Of a stretch of 64,000 bases of DNA, positions 8,522 through 16,900 are shown one piece after another. The position numbers and the translations under genes are program-made. The notes beneath the pieces are model-generated. The model had not been told where the DNA came from and made no database searches. It saw only the letters and a program-made list of their open reading frames with translations. The DNA comes from Deltaproteobacteria bacterium (GTDB lineage Bacteria > Myxococcota_A > UBA9160 > JAJDAL01): assembly GCA_029261875.1 (NCBI GenBank), contig JAJDAL010000012.1, positions 62,001 through 126,000 on the forward strand. The letters run 5' to 3'. Each line of letters begins with the position of its first letter. The stretch's first letter is position 1.

Positions 8522-9406
8522 CTACGAAGCGGCTGTCGGGTTCAGCTCGGGACTCGGGCGAAACGGTTCGATCAGTTGCGGCAGGTACGCCACCGGGTAA
8601 TTGGGTTCGGCGCCGATTCCAAGCTGTTCGGAGGTAAAGCGTTCCGGTCGGGTCTCGTAGTGGAACGTTCCGAGCAGGTGATCCCACAGCGTCGTGAAGA
8701 GGCCGAAATTCACATCGCCTTGCGCGGGATCCTTTTGGTGATGGAAACGGTGCACTTCGTTGACCGCCAGGACGTAGCGGAGAGGTCCAACCCAATAGTC
8801 GACGTTCGAGTGCTGCAGAAGCAGTTGGAGCGCAACGGCAGAGACCAGGGCCGTTGCGACGTCGGCCGGAAGTCCAAGCAGAATCAGCGGAAGCGTTCCG
8901 GATACGGTTTCGATCGCCTGATGAACGGGGTGCTTCATGAGACCGTTGAAGCCGTACATGCGTTTGACGCTGTGGTGAACGGCGTGAAACCTCCAGAGGA
9001 GGTTGAACCGATGGCTGGCGAAGTGCGCAAGGGTGATCCCCAGATCGAGCACGAGAATCGAGAGTAGGAACTGAAGCGCGAACGGCCAGTCGCTGGGCCA
9101 TCCCCCGTCGATGGCGAGCAACCCGGTGAAGACGGGGAGCAGCAGAAGCGTCGAGAAATTGGCCGATTCATTCACAAAGGCATGAAGGGTGTCGCGCAGA
9201 GAATCGCCATGCGTTCGATTCCAGGCGGCCGCGTAAGGCAGCACCCGCTCGGCACCGAAAGACAGCGCAACGGCCACAAGAAGCAGAAGGAGCAACCACG
9301 TCTTGGACGCGTCGTTCTGAACCAGCCCGATGACAGCCGCATTCATTCCGATCAGCATCAGGGGCAGGAAACCGAAGCGGACCAGCGCGCGCGTCGTGAC
9401 CTGCAC
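8522..9406 (-). CDS. Sterol desaturase / fatty acid hydroxylase family membrane protein
   Basis: This is an integral membrane di-iron oxygenase-like protein of about 294 residues. The start is placed at GTG 9406, one base after the stop of the upstream csoR-like gene; the longer open frame upstream runs through csoR out of frame. At least four hydrophobic helices are visible. The three histidine boxes of the superfamily are all present: HFASH (HX3H), HAVHH (HX2HH) and HRFHH (HX2HH), plus QHSN near the third helix. These ligate two iron atoms for C-H hydroxylation or desaturation of lipids. Close coupling to a copper-sensing repressor gene is unusual and suggests membrane-lipid remodelling in the metal response, which is inference. 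Confidence 0.85.
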   Translation of the reverse strand: MQVTTRALVRFGFLPLMLIGMNAAVIGLVQNDASKTWLLLLLLVAVALSFGAERVLPYAAAWNRTHGDSLRDTLHAFVNESANFSTLLLLPVFTGLLAIDGGWPSDWPFALQFLLSILVLDLGITLAHFASHRFNLLWRFHAVHHSVKRMYGFNGLMKHPVHQAIETVSGTLPLILLGLPADVATALVSAVALQLLLQHSNVDYWVGPLRYVLAVNEVHRFHHQKDPAQGDVNFGLFTTLWDHLLGTFHYETRPERFTSEQLGIGAEPNYPVAYLPQLIEPFRPSPELNPTAAS

Positions 9407-9407
9407 C

Positions 9408-9692
9408 CTAGGGGCGCACTCGCCCGAACTTCGAGAAAACATCCAACAACTCGTCCATCTTCTTCTTGCGGTCGCGGGGTCGGCCGCTTTCGAGCGCCGT
9501 GGCGACGCAGGTTTCGATGTGGGAACCCAGCACGAGGTGCCCGACCCGGTCCAGCGCGGCCTCTGCGGCGGCGACCTGGAGCAGCACATCGACGCAATAA
9601 CGGTCCTCCTCGACCATCCGCTGGATGCCGGAAACCTGCCCCGAAACGCGTTTCAGCCGCGCCATCACGTCCTTTCGAAGATCTTCCTTCAA
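9408..9692 (-). CDS. csoR: CsoR-family copper-sensing transcriptional repressor
   Basis: This is a 94-residue all-helical DUF156 protein. The Cu(I) ligand set of CsoR is present as C33 (in DRYCVDVL), H58 and C62 (in GSHIETCV). This Cys-His-Cys fingerprint separates copper sensors from RcnR (nickel/cobalt) and FrmR (formaldehyde). In known CsoR proteins Cu(I) binding releases DNA. The gene is divergent from the cus-type efflux operon. The intergenic region contains a GC-tract palindrome (9752-9770) of the kind bound by this family, lying in the spacer of this gene's own promoter, which predicts autoregulation. The tightly following gene encodes a sterol-desaturase-like protein. Confidence 0.9.
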   Translation of the reverse strand: MKEDLRKDVMARLKRVSGQVSGIQRMVEEDRYCVDVLLQVAAAEAALDRVGHLVLGSHIETCVATALESGRPRDRKKKMDELLDVFSKFGRVRP

Positions 9693-9719
9693 ATCTACTG
9701 CCCCATTCTCCCCGAGCGC

Positions 9720-9748
9720 TTGCTTGTTGCGACCTGGGCTCGTATTCT
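9720..9748 (+). promoter_or_regulatory. Promoter of the copper efflux operon
   Basis: TTGCTT (9720-9725) and TATTCT (9743-9748) are spaced by 17 bases. The expected transcription start falls at about 9755, inside the CsoR-like palindrome, so a bound repressor would block initiation toward the cus operon. Confidence 0.5.
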
Positions 9749-9772
9749 ACGGATACCCCCTAGGGGTATCAA
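9744..9772 (-). promoter_or_regulatory. Promoter of the csoR-like gene
   Basis: Read on the minus strand, TTGATA (9772-9767) and TAGAAT (9749-9744) are separated by 17 bases. The 19-bp palindrome lies almost wholly inside the spacer, and the -10 box overlaps that of the divergent promoter. Confidence 0.5.
9752..9770. promoter_or_regulatory. CsoR-type operator palindrome
   Basis: GATACCCCCTAGGGGTATC has perfect 8-base arms around a 3-base centre. G/C tracts flanked by AT-rich ends are the known recognition pattern of the CsoR/RcnR family. It lies between the divergent csoR-like gene and the efflux operon and overlaps both predicted promoters. Confidence 0.75.
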
Positions 9773-9814
9773 GGCAATGGGTCGGCCAACCGAAAGAGAA
9801 CCTGTAGGACGTCC

Positions 9815-10222
9815 ATGCGATCGGTGAAGCAACACACTTGGCTCATCATCACCTGCGCGGCTCTTTTCGGGCTTCGCGGGCCGCTTTGCGTCTACGCGTG
9901 TCTCGAAACCAATCCGGGGATCCAAGTCGCCAGCGCACAGGAACACCCGGGCGAACGTCCCCCGTGCCACGGCGGTGGATCCGAAGTTCCCGAGCCCTCG
10001 GATTCGAACGATCACGAGTGCGATTGCGATCGTCTCCGAGTCATCATCGGAAACACCGAAGCCAAGAAAGTGCTCGGCGATGTCGAGGTTCCAACGCCTT
10101 CCTGGTCGACGGTGATCGCTTCCCTCCCCCAGGCGAGGACGACTTCGATCCCCTCCGGAAGCTGGCGCAATCCTCTCCCACCACCCGACATCCTACTTCT
10201 CCACTCGACACTACTTCTCTGA
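9815..10222 (+). CDS. Small exported Cys/His-containing protein, first gene of the copper operon
   Basis: This is a 135-residue protein with a hydrophobic N-terminal segment ending near CVYACLE, so it is exported or membrane-anchored. The mature part holds a cluster of potential metal ligands (PPCHGGG, then DHECDCDR). The C-terminus is PPPDILLLHSTLLL, a proline-rich hydrophobic ending that I have seen on small exported proteins encoded next to heavy-metal RND pumps. It is the first gene after the CsoR-like operator, with AGGA 7 nt before the ATG. A role in periplasmic copper handling is likely from context. No named family is recognised with certainty. Confidence 0.65.
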   Translation: MRSVKQHTWLIITCAALFGLRGPLCVYACLETNPGIQVASAQEHPGERPPCHGGGSEVPEPSDSNDHECDCDRLRVIIGNTEAKKVLGDVEVPTPSWSTVIASLPQARTTSIPSGSWRNPLPPPDILLLHSTLLL

Positions 10223-10240
10223 GAACGCAGCGATCCTCGT

Positions 10241-10260
10241 CCCTGCCAACGATGGCAGGG
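10241..10260. repeat. Perfect hairpin between the first and second copper-operon genes
   Basis: CCCTGCCA and TGGCAGGG form an 8-bp stem around a 4-base ACGA loop. It lies 19 bases after the first gene and about 100 bases before the second. There is no T-run on the plus strand, so it is more likely an RNA-stability or attenuating stem than a classical terminator. A second, weaker stem (GTTTCGG with CCGAAAC) follows directly. Confidence 0.5.
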
Positions 10261-10358
10261 GCCGGTGACGTTTCGGGCGTGCGCCTCCGGTGCGCTTCCG
10301 AAACAAGTTGCCGCGCATCGCGCGGCGCTCGGACCGCAATGAGACTCGGAGAAGAAGC

Positions 10359-11012
10359 ATGGGAATTGAATCCCAGAAGCTCGCTAGTGCAAAGATAGGC
10401 GTCGGATGGCTGGTACTTGCGACGATTGCGGCATCGATCGCCGTGACCGCTGCAACCGGTACGCTTGCCCACGGAGCCGAAGCGAAAGCTGCGGAAAGTC
10501 TCCACGTCGCGGTTGCGGTACACGAGCACGCAACACCCCATTTGGACCCGGACGATTCAGCGCATGCCTATCCGCCAGAGGGCGTGCCCGTACCGCTTGC
10601 TTGGCTCGGAAAGTTTCACCCGGTAGCGACCCATTTTCCGATCGCTCTTTTCTCGGTTGCGGCGCTTGCCGAGCTGCTCCTGATTTGGAGGCCTCGGGAC
10701 GGCCTGCGAGAGGTGGTGCGCTTCAGCCTCTGGGTAGGGGCTGTTGGAGCCTTGCTCGCTGCACCCTTTGGGTGGTTCTTTGCCGGCCTGCGCATGGTCG
10801 ACGACGAATGGGTAATGACCGCCCATCGCTGGGCAGGAACCGCGACCGCAATCTGGGCGCTTGTAATCCTTTCGCTTTGCGAGCGGACACATCGACGGGG
10901 CGCCGACCGAAGTGCGCTCCGAACGACGATTTTCCTGGGGGCCGCCCTCGTAGGAGTCACCGGTTTTCTCGGGGGCTCCCTCATCTACGGCCTCGATCAC
11001 TACGCGTGGTAA
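10359..11012 (+). CDS. DUF2231-type integral membrane protein
   Basis: This is a 217-residue protein. It has an N-terminal hydrophobic segment, a periplasmic stretch rich in His and Asp (EHATPHLDPDDSAH), then four predicted transmembrane helices. The motif LGKFHPVATHFPIALF is the hallmark of DUF2231 proteins, which appear in heavy-metal and cytochrome-linked clusters. A conserved His sits in the second half (MTAHRWAGTATA). The start at 10359 is chosen for the purine-rich GGAGAAGAAG just upstream. The stop lies 5 bases before the efflux outer-membrane gene, so it is part of the same operon. The biochemical role is unknown. Confidence 0.75.
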   Translation: MGIESQKLASAKIGVGWLVLATIAASIAVTAATGTLAHGAEAKAAESLHVAVAVHEHATPHLDPDDSAHAYPPEGVPVPLAWLGKFHPVATHFPIALFSVAALAELLLIWRPRDGLREVVRFSLWVGAVGALLAAPFGWFFAGLRMVDDEWVMTAHRWAGTATAIWALVILSLCERTHRRGADRSALRTTIFLGAALVGVTGFLGGSLIYGLDHYAW

Positions 11013-11017
11013 CGACG

Positions 11018-12280
11018 ATGCGAACATTCCTGGTTCTGCTCATCCTTCTCGGCACCGTCGCGTCAGGCGCGGAAACAATGCCGTCGCCCTTGCCGCTTGC
11101 ATGGTGTCTCGAGCGCGCCCGTGCAGAAAACCCCGTGATCGCCGCGGACGTCGCAGCGAGAGACGCGGCTCGGGAACGGATCGTGCCTGCGGGAGCGCTG
11201 GATGACCCGCGCTTTCGCTACGAGGCGAGCAACATCCCAACAGGGAATTTCGACTTCGAGTCGACTCCCCTTTCGGGCCACCAGCTGGGCCTCAATCAAC
11301 GCCTCCCCTTTCCGGGTCTGCTTTCGAAGCGGGAGGCCGCGGCAACCGCACGATCCCATGCAGCGACATTCGCCCTGGGCGACCGTCAACTCCGTGTCGC
11401 GTCGGCTACGGAGGCCGCTTGGGCGGAACTCGGATTTTCCCAACGCGCGCTTCGAATCACCGAGCGGAACATCGATCTCCTGCGACAGCTCGTCCAGATT
11501 GCCGAAGCGAAGTACCGCGTCGGGACCGGCCTCCAGCAGGACGTACTCCGGGCTCAGGTCGAACTCACGGCACTCCTCGATGAAAAGCTGTCCCGAGAAG
11601 CCGCCATCGAACACGCTTCGGCGCGACTGTCGGTGCTCCTGGATCTCCCGGTGGAGACGCGCTTTCCGGAGACCGAAGACCTCGAGGACGATTCCGAGAT
11701 CCCCGGATTTTCCCAACTTGCGACTTCGCTCGAAGCGAACAGCTCCCAGCTTCTGTCGCTACGCGCCTCCGTCGAAGAGGCGCGGCACCAAGTGCGTGTT
11801 GCAGAGCTCGAAGGGTACCCCGACTTCGATCTCGGAGTCGGTTACCGCTTGCGCGAACACGTTGCCGGTGACCCGGTTCGCGGCGATGACTTCGTGGGCG
11901 CTTCCGTCGCCGTTCGAATGCCCGTGAATCGCTCGAAGTGGAACGCGGTGATCGCCGAGAAACGCGCTGTGCTTCGGCATTCGGAAGCAACCTACCGCGG
12001 GGCGCGGGCGGAACTCTACGGAAGCCTGCGCTCCGCGTACGCCGAACTCACGCGCGCCGATCTGGAATCCGCCTTGCTTCGAACCGGCCTGGTTCCGCAA
12101 GCGCAGCAGTCACTGAACTCGAGCCGCTCCGGATACGAAGTGGGCCGTGTCGATTTCCTGAGTCTGCTCGATAGCCAGGTCAGATCCTTGAACGCAGAGC
12201 TTCGATTCGTCCGCGCCGAAGCGGATCGACGACGCGCCTTCGCGGCCCTCGAGGCTGCCGCCGGGGAGACACTCCGATGA
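11018..12280 (+). CDS. cusC: TolC/CusC-family outer membrane efflux protein
   Basis: This is a 420-residue outer-membrane channel subunit. A signal peptide (to ASGAET) is followed by two internally similar coiled-coil halves rich in Ala, Glu, Leu and Arg. Typical outer-membrane-factor motifs are ALDDPRFRYEASN, the LRAQVEL helix and SRSGYEVGRVDFLSLLDSQ near the C-terminus. The ORF is open much further upstream, but ATG 11018 follows the previous stop by 5 bases and gives a proper signal peptide. It overlaps the adaptor gene by ATGA at 12277-12280. It forms the exit duct of the pump. Confidence 0.88.
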   Translation: MRTFLVLLILLGTVASGAETMPSPLPLAWCLERARAENPVIAADVAARDAARERIVPAGALDDPRFRYEASNIPTGNFDFESTPLSGHQLGLNQRLPFPGLLSKREAAATARSHAATFALGDRQLRVASATEAAWAELGFSQRALRITERNIDLLRQLVQIAEAKYRVGTGLQQDVLRAQVELTALLDEKLSREAAIEHASARLSVLLDLPVETRFPETEDLEDDSEIPGFSQLATSLEANSSQLLSLRASVEEARHQVRVAELEGYPDFDLGVGYRLREHVAGDPVRGDDFVGASVAVRMPVNRSKWNAVIAEKRAVLRHSEATYRGARAELYGSLRSAYAELTRADLESALLRTGLVPQAQQSLNSSRSGYEVGRVDFLSLLDSQVRSLNAELRFVRAEADRRRAFAALEAAAGETLR

Positions 12281-13749
12281 CTCAGAGAACGATTCTCACC
12301 TTCTTCGCCATTGCAGTCGCACTCGCGGTGGGTTGGTGGGGGCGGGGCTTTCTCGAAAACCCCATGCCCATGGAGATGTCCTCGATGAATGCCGCCGACG
12401 GCCCCTGCCCGGACGGCGCTCCCGCCGAATACTGGAAGGCGCCGATGGACCCGACCTACATCCGCGACGAACCGGGAAAGTCTCCGATGGGAATGGATCT
12501 CGTACCCGTCTGCCCGGGACAGGGTGGCGTCCCGGCCGAGGGCATCGTCGAAATCGACCCGCAGACGGTCCAGAACATCGGCGTTCGCACCGAGATGGTG
12601 TCGCGCCGCGATCTCGCACGCTCGATTCGGGCCGTTGGACGGGTGGCGTACGACGAGCGGCGCGTCGAACACGTTCACACGAAGATCCAGGGCTGGGTCG
12701 AAAAGCTCGACGTCGATTTCGTGGGTCAGCAAGTCCAGCGCGGCCAACCGCTGCTGGAGGTCTATTCGCCGGAACTCGTTGCAACCCAGGAGGAGTTGCT
12801 GGTTGCCGCGCGCTATCGGGGTGCCACGAAAGCAAGTCCCTTCGCCGATGTGCGGGGCGGCGGCGCTTCCCTTTACGCAGCCACGAAACGTCGCCTCGCG
12901 CTTTGGGACGTATCGGATTCGGACATCAAGCGCCTGATCGAGACCGGCAAGATCCAGAAAACCGTGACCCTCTACGCACCCGCGAGCGGCGTCGTCACTT
13001 CGCTGGGTGTCCGCGCCGGAATGGAGGTCGGACCGAATCACAATCTCTACACCATCGCGGATCTGTCGACGGTCTGGGTGCTCGCCAACGTTTATGAGTA
13101 CGAGCTTCCGTGGCTCGAGCTCGGTCAAATCGGAACCGTCGAGCTTCCTTATCTGCCGGGACGCGAGTTCTCGGGTCCCATCACCTACATCGCTCCGTTC
13201 CTCGACCCGAAGACACGCACCGTCGAGGTGCGACTCGAGCTCGCCAACCCGAACGGGGAACTGCGCCCCGAAATGTTCGGAGACATTCGCATCCAAGGCG
13301 CTCCGCGGGAATCCGTCGTCGCGGTTCCGTCCGAAGCCGTGATTCGCTCGGGACGAAGGAGCCTCATCATTGTCGCGCTTGGCGACGGGCGCTTCTCCCC
13401 CAGGCCGGTATCGCTCGGGATCGATTCCGGAGACGGCTGGGTCGAGGTCCGCGACGGACTCTCGTCCGGCGAAGAGATCGTGGTCTCGAGTCAATTCCTC
13501 ATCGACAGCGAGAGCAACCTACAGGAAGCCGTTCGAAAACTCCTGGCAAGTCCGAAACCCGAGGACGATCCGCACGCCGGACACGATATGGAACACGCGA
13601 TGCCCCGGGATTCCGTTCCCGACGCGACGGAGATGGATCACTCGGCCCACCACGACATGGAGCACGAGATGGCCCCGGAACCGGACTCCGACGCCGGCGC
13701 GATGGACCACTCGAAACACCATGGCCACGAAGAGCACGGCGGGGAGTAG
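12277..13749 (+). CDS. cusB: CusB-type periplasmic adaptor with heavy-metal-binding domain and His/Met-rich tail
   Basis: This 490-residue membrane-fusion protein starts with an N-terminal anchor. A Met-rich segment (PMPMEMSSM) and a heavy-metal-binding domain (YWKAPMDPTYIRDEPGKSPM, then GMDLVPVC) follow at about residues 29-85. The central part has barrel-sandwich and beta-barrel sequences (VDFVGQQVQRGQPLLEVYSP, KTVTLYAPASGVV). The C-terminal 60 residues are exceptionally rich in His, Met and Asp (repeats of DHSAHH, DMEHEM, DHSKHHGH), a likely soft-metal sponge. It connects the outer-membrane channel and the RND pump and may hand Cu(I)/Ag(I) to the pump. It is translationally coupled to cusC and ends 4 bases before cusA. 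Confidence 0.9.
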   Translation: MTQRTILTFFAIAVALAVGWWGRGFLENPMPMEMSSMNAADGPCPDGAPAEYWKAPMDPTYIRDEPGKSPMGMDLVPVCPGQGGVPAEGIVEIDPQTVQNIGVRTEMVSRRDLARSIRAVGRVAYDERRVEHVHTKIQGWVEKLDVDFVGQQVQRGQPLLEVYSPELVATQEELLVAARYRGATKASPFADVRGGGASLYAATKRRLALWDVSDSDIKRLIETGKIQKTVTLYAPASGVVTSLGVRAGMEVGPNHNLYTIADLSTVWVLANVYEYELPWLELGQIGTVELPYLPGREFSGPITYIAPFLDPKTRTVEVRLELANPNGELRPEMFGDIRIQGAPRESVVAVPSEAVIRSGRRSLIIVALGDGRFSPRPVSLGIDSGDGWVEVRDGLSSGEEIVVSSQFLIDSESNLQEAVRKLLASPKPEDDPHAGHDMEHAMPRDSVPDATEMDHSAHHDMEHEMAPEPDSDAGAMDHSKHHGHEEHGGE

Positions 13750-13753
13750 TGGC

Positions 13754-16700
13754 ATGCTGAAGCAGATCGTTGCGGCCTCGGCTCGGAACCCGTTCTTCGT
13801 GGCGCTTGGCGTTTCGGCGCTCATCGCGTGGGGCCTCTATGCGATTTTGAATACTCCACTCGACGCGATCCCGGATCTCTCCGACGTTCAAGTCATCGTC
13901 TTCACCGAGTACCCGGGCCAGTCGCCGCAAGTGGTGGAGGACCAGGTCACCTACCCGCTCTCGACCGCAATGCTCTCGGTCCCCTACGCCAACGTCGTTC
14001 GGGGCTACTCGTTCTTCGGCCTCTCCTTCGTCTACGTCATCTTCGAAGATGGAACCGATCTCTACTGGGCCCGGAGCCGTGTCCTCGAATCCCTGAACTT
14101 CGTTTCCGCTCGACTCCCCCAAGGCATTTCGCCGACGCTCGGACCCGACGCCACCGGTGTGGGATGGATTTACGAGTATGCGCTCGTTGACCGTACCGGA
14201 AAACACGACCTCGCCGAGCTCCGCTCGATTCAGGATTGGCATCTGCGCTACGCGCTGCAAACGGTCCCGGGTGTCGCGGAAGTCGCCAGCGTGGGTGGCT
14301 ACGTTCGCCAGTATCAGATCGAACTCGATCCGAACAAGCTCGCGGCCTACAACGTTTCCCTGAGCCACGTCCGACACGCCATCCAGCGAAGCAACAACGA
14401 CGTGGGGGGCCGACTCATCGAAATGGCCGAGACCGAGTTCATGATTCGCGGGCGCGGCTACGTCCAGGGGATCGAGGATTTGGAAGAAGTGGTGATCCGC
14501 GCCGACGAACACGGCACCCCCATCCTGATTCGAAACCTGGGCACGGTTTCTCTGGGTCCCGAGCTGCGACGGGGGCTCACGGATCTCGACGGAGAAGGAG
14601 AAGTCGCGGCCGGCGTCGTCATCATGCGTTTCGGCGAAAACGCGCTCGATACGATTCGCGGAGTTCGACAACGGCTCGCTGAACTCGCCGAGACGCTTCC
14701 CGAGGGAGTCGAGATCGTCCCGGTCTACGATCGAGGTCCCCTGATCGAGCGCGCGATCGACAACCTCCAGGAGAAGCTTCTCCAGCAGGGCCTGATCGTC
14801 GCGCTCGTCTGTTTCGTCTTTCTGGTTCACTTCCGAAGCGCGCTGGTTGCGATCCTTCTGCTGCCGCTCGGAATTCTGTTTTCGTTCATCGTCATGTACT
14901 ACCAGGGCATCAATGCCAACATCATGTCCCTCGCTGGAATCGCCATCGCGATGGGTACGATGATCGATGCTGGAATCGTAATGGTCGAGAACGCGCACAA
15001 GCACCTCGAGCGCGACGGAAACAAGCGGCCCCGACTCGAGATTCTGATCGATGCAGCGTCGGAGGTTGGGCCCTCTCTCTTCTTTTCTTTGTTGATTGTC
15101 ACGGCTTCGTTCCTTCCGATCTTCGCGCTCGAAGCCCAGGAAGGACGACTCTTCAAACCGTTGGCTTTCACCAAGACCTATGCCATGGCGGGAGCGGCTC
15201 TGCTCTCGATTACCGTCGTGCCTGCGCTCATGGTGTGGCTGGTTCGCGGTCGTATTCTATCCGAAGAACGAAACCTCTTGAGCCGAGCCATCCTTTGGCT
15301 GTACCGGCCCGCCGTCCGCGGCGCGCTGCGATTTCGCTGGGGAGTACTGCTCGTCGCGGTGCTCTTGCTCGCGGCGAGCCTGGTTCCGCTTCGCCAGCTC
15401 GGTAGCGAGTTCATGCCTCCCCTCGACGAAGGTGACCTCCTCTACATGCCCACGACGCTCCCCGGCGTGTCGATTACCAAGGCGAAGGAACTCCTCCAAC
15501 AGACCGACCGAATCATTGCGAGCTTTCCCGAGGTCGAACGCGTGTTTGGGAAAGTCGGCCGCGCGGAAACGGCAACTGACCCGGCACCGCTGTCCATGAT
15601 CGAAACGACCATCACCCTGCGTCCACGCGCGCAATGGCGCGAAGGGATGACGACGCAGAAGCTCATTGCCGAGCTCGACCAGGCGATCCCGTTTCCGGGC
15701 GTCACCAATGCGTGGACGATGCCGATCAAGACGCGAATCGACATGCTCTCGACCGGTATCAAGACGCCCGTCGGGATCAAGATCGCCGGACCCGATCTGT
15801 CCGAACTCGAACGGATCGGTTCCGAAGTCGAAGCGACGCTGCGGGGTGTCCCGGGAACCCTGAGTGTCTACGCGGAGCGCGTGGTTGGCGGAAACTTCCT
15901 CGACTTCGAGATCGACCGCCGGCGCATCGCTCGCTACGGACTGACGGTGGGTGACGTGCAGGACGTCATCCAGACCGCGATCGGCGGGATGAACGTCAGC
16001 CAGACGGTCGAAGGCCTCGAACGTTACCCCGTGAACATCCGCTACAGCCGAGAATTGAGGCACGACATGGCGTCTCTGGAACGCGTGCTCGTTCCCACTC
16101 CGGGCGGTGCTCAGGTTCCGATCGGACAGCTCGCCCGCCTCGAAATCCGAAAAGGCCCCCCTTCGATCAAGACCGAGAACGCCCGGCCCAACGCCTGGGT
16201 CTACATCGATATCGAGGACATCGACATCGGTACCTATGTCAGAGAGGCCAGAAAAGTCATCGAAGACGGCGTGGCGCTACCGCCCGGCTACACACTCGCC
16301 TGGAGTGGCCAATACGAATACATGGCGCGGGCGGCTGCCCGGCTCACGCTCATCGTCCCCATCACGCTCGGGATCATCTTCCTGCTCCTCTACCTGAACT
16401 TCCGCCGCGTTGGCGACACGCTGATCGTGATTGCCTGTATCCCCTTCGCTCTCGTTGGCGGCGTCGTTCTGCTTTGGCTGCTCGACTACGACTTCAGCGT
16501 GGCGGTCGGCGTGGGCTTTCTCGCGTTGGCGGGGCTCACCGCCGAAACCGGCGTCATCATGTTGCTGTTCCTCAACCAGTCCCGCGACCGATACCTTGCA
16601 GAGGGCCGCCTTCAGACCCGAGCCGACCTGTGGGACTCGATCGTCGACGGTGCCACTTCCCGCGCGCGCCCACTCCTCATGACCGTCGCTTCGGATGTGA

Positions 16701-16873
16701 TCGGATTGCTGCCGATCATGTGGGGTTCAGGTACGGGCTCGGAGACGATGCGCCGGATTGCCGCACCAATGGTTGGCGGAGTTCTCTCGGCCACTCTCGT
16801 GACCCTCATCGTCATCCCGATTTTCTTTGCACTCGTTCACGGGCGACGCCTTCCGGAGAGACCAGAAGGATAG
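13754..16873 (+). CDS. cusA: CusA/CzcA-family heavy-metal RND efflux pump
   Basis: This is a 1039-residue inner-membrane proton-driven antiporter with 12 expected helices. The heavy-metal RND signature is clear: TPLDAIPDLSDVQVIV near the N-terminus and the proton-relay helix GTMIDAGIVMVENAHKHLE. RIDMLSTGIKTPVGIKIAG matches the Cu/Ag (CusA) branch, not the divalent-cation (CzcA) branch. Of the three methionines that bind Cu(I) in E. coli CusA, the first (in RIDMLSTG) is present. The second is shifted one place (AIGGMNVSQTVEG). The third appears to be Ser in GPPSIKTENARP. This alignment is from memory. The pump expels Cu(I)/Ag(I) from periplasm or cytoplasm through CusBC. Confidence 0.9.
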   Translation: MLKQIVAASARNPFFVALGVSALIAWGLYAILNTPLDAIPDLSDVQVIVFTEYPGQSPQVVEDQVTYPLSTAMLSVPYANVVRGYSFFGLSFVYVIFEDGTDLYWARSRVLESLNFVSARLPQGISPTLGPDATGVGWIYEYALVDRTGKHDLAELRSIQDWHLRYALQTVPGVAEVASVGGYVRQYQIELDPNKLAAYNVSLSHVRHAIQRSNNDVGGRLIEMAETEFMIRGRGYVQGIEDLEEVVIRADEHGTPILIRNLGTVSLGPELRRGLTDLDGEGEVAAGVVIMRFGENALDTIRGVRQRLAELAETLPEGVEIVPVYDRGPLIERAIDNLQEKLLQQGLIVALVCFVFLVHFRSALVAILLLPLGILFSFIVMYYQGINANIMSLAGIAIAMGTMIDAGIVMVENAHKHLERDGNKRPRLEILIDAASEVGPSLFFSLLIVTASFLPIFALEAQEGRLFKPLAFTKTYAMAGAALLSITVVPALMVWLVRGRILSEERNLLSRAILWLYRPAVRGALRFRWGVLLVAVLLLAASLVPLRQLGSEFMPPLDEGDLLYMPTTLPGVSITKAKELLQQTDRIIASFPEVERVFGKVGRAETATDPAPLSMIETTITLRPRAQWREGMTTQKLIAELDQAIPFPGVTNAWTMPIKTRIDMLSTGIKTPVGIKIAGPDLSELERIGSEVEATLRGVPGTLSVYAERVVGGNFLDFEIDRRRIARYGLTVGDVQDVIQTAIGGMNVSQTVEGLERYPVNIRYSRELRHDMASLERVLVPTPGGAQVPIGQLARLEIRKGPPSIKTENARPNAWVYIDIEDIDIGTYVREARKVIEDGVALPPGYTLAWSGQYEYMARAAARLTLIVPITLGIIFLLLYLNFRRVGDTLIVIACIPFALVGGVVLLWLLDYDFSVAVGVGFLALAGLTAETGVIMLLFLNQSRDRYLAEGRLQTRADLWDSIVDGATSRARPLLMTVASDVIGLLPIMWGSGTGSETMRRIAAPMVGGVLSATLVTLIVIPIFFALVHGRRLPERPEG

Positions 16874-16900
16874 TCCCGACAGCAATCAACGGAGAACGAC

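Noticed and set aside
10241-10260. Intrinsic terminator in the copper operon
   Set aside because: The stem is perfect but is not followed by a T-run. It is listed as a hairpin only.
12016-15004. Two long minus-strand open frames opposite cusB and cusA
   Set aside because: Both are antisense to strongly conserved efflux genes and show no coding-like motifs.
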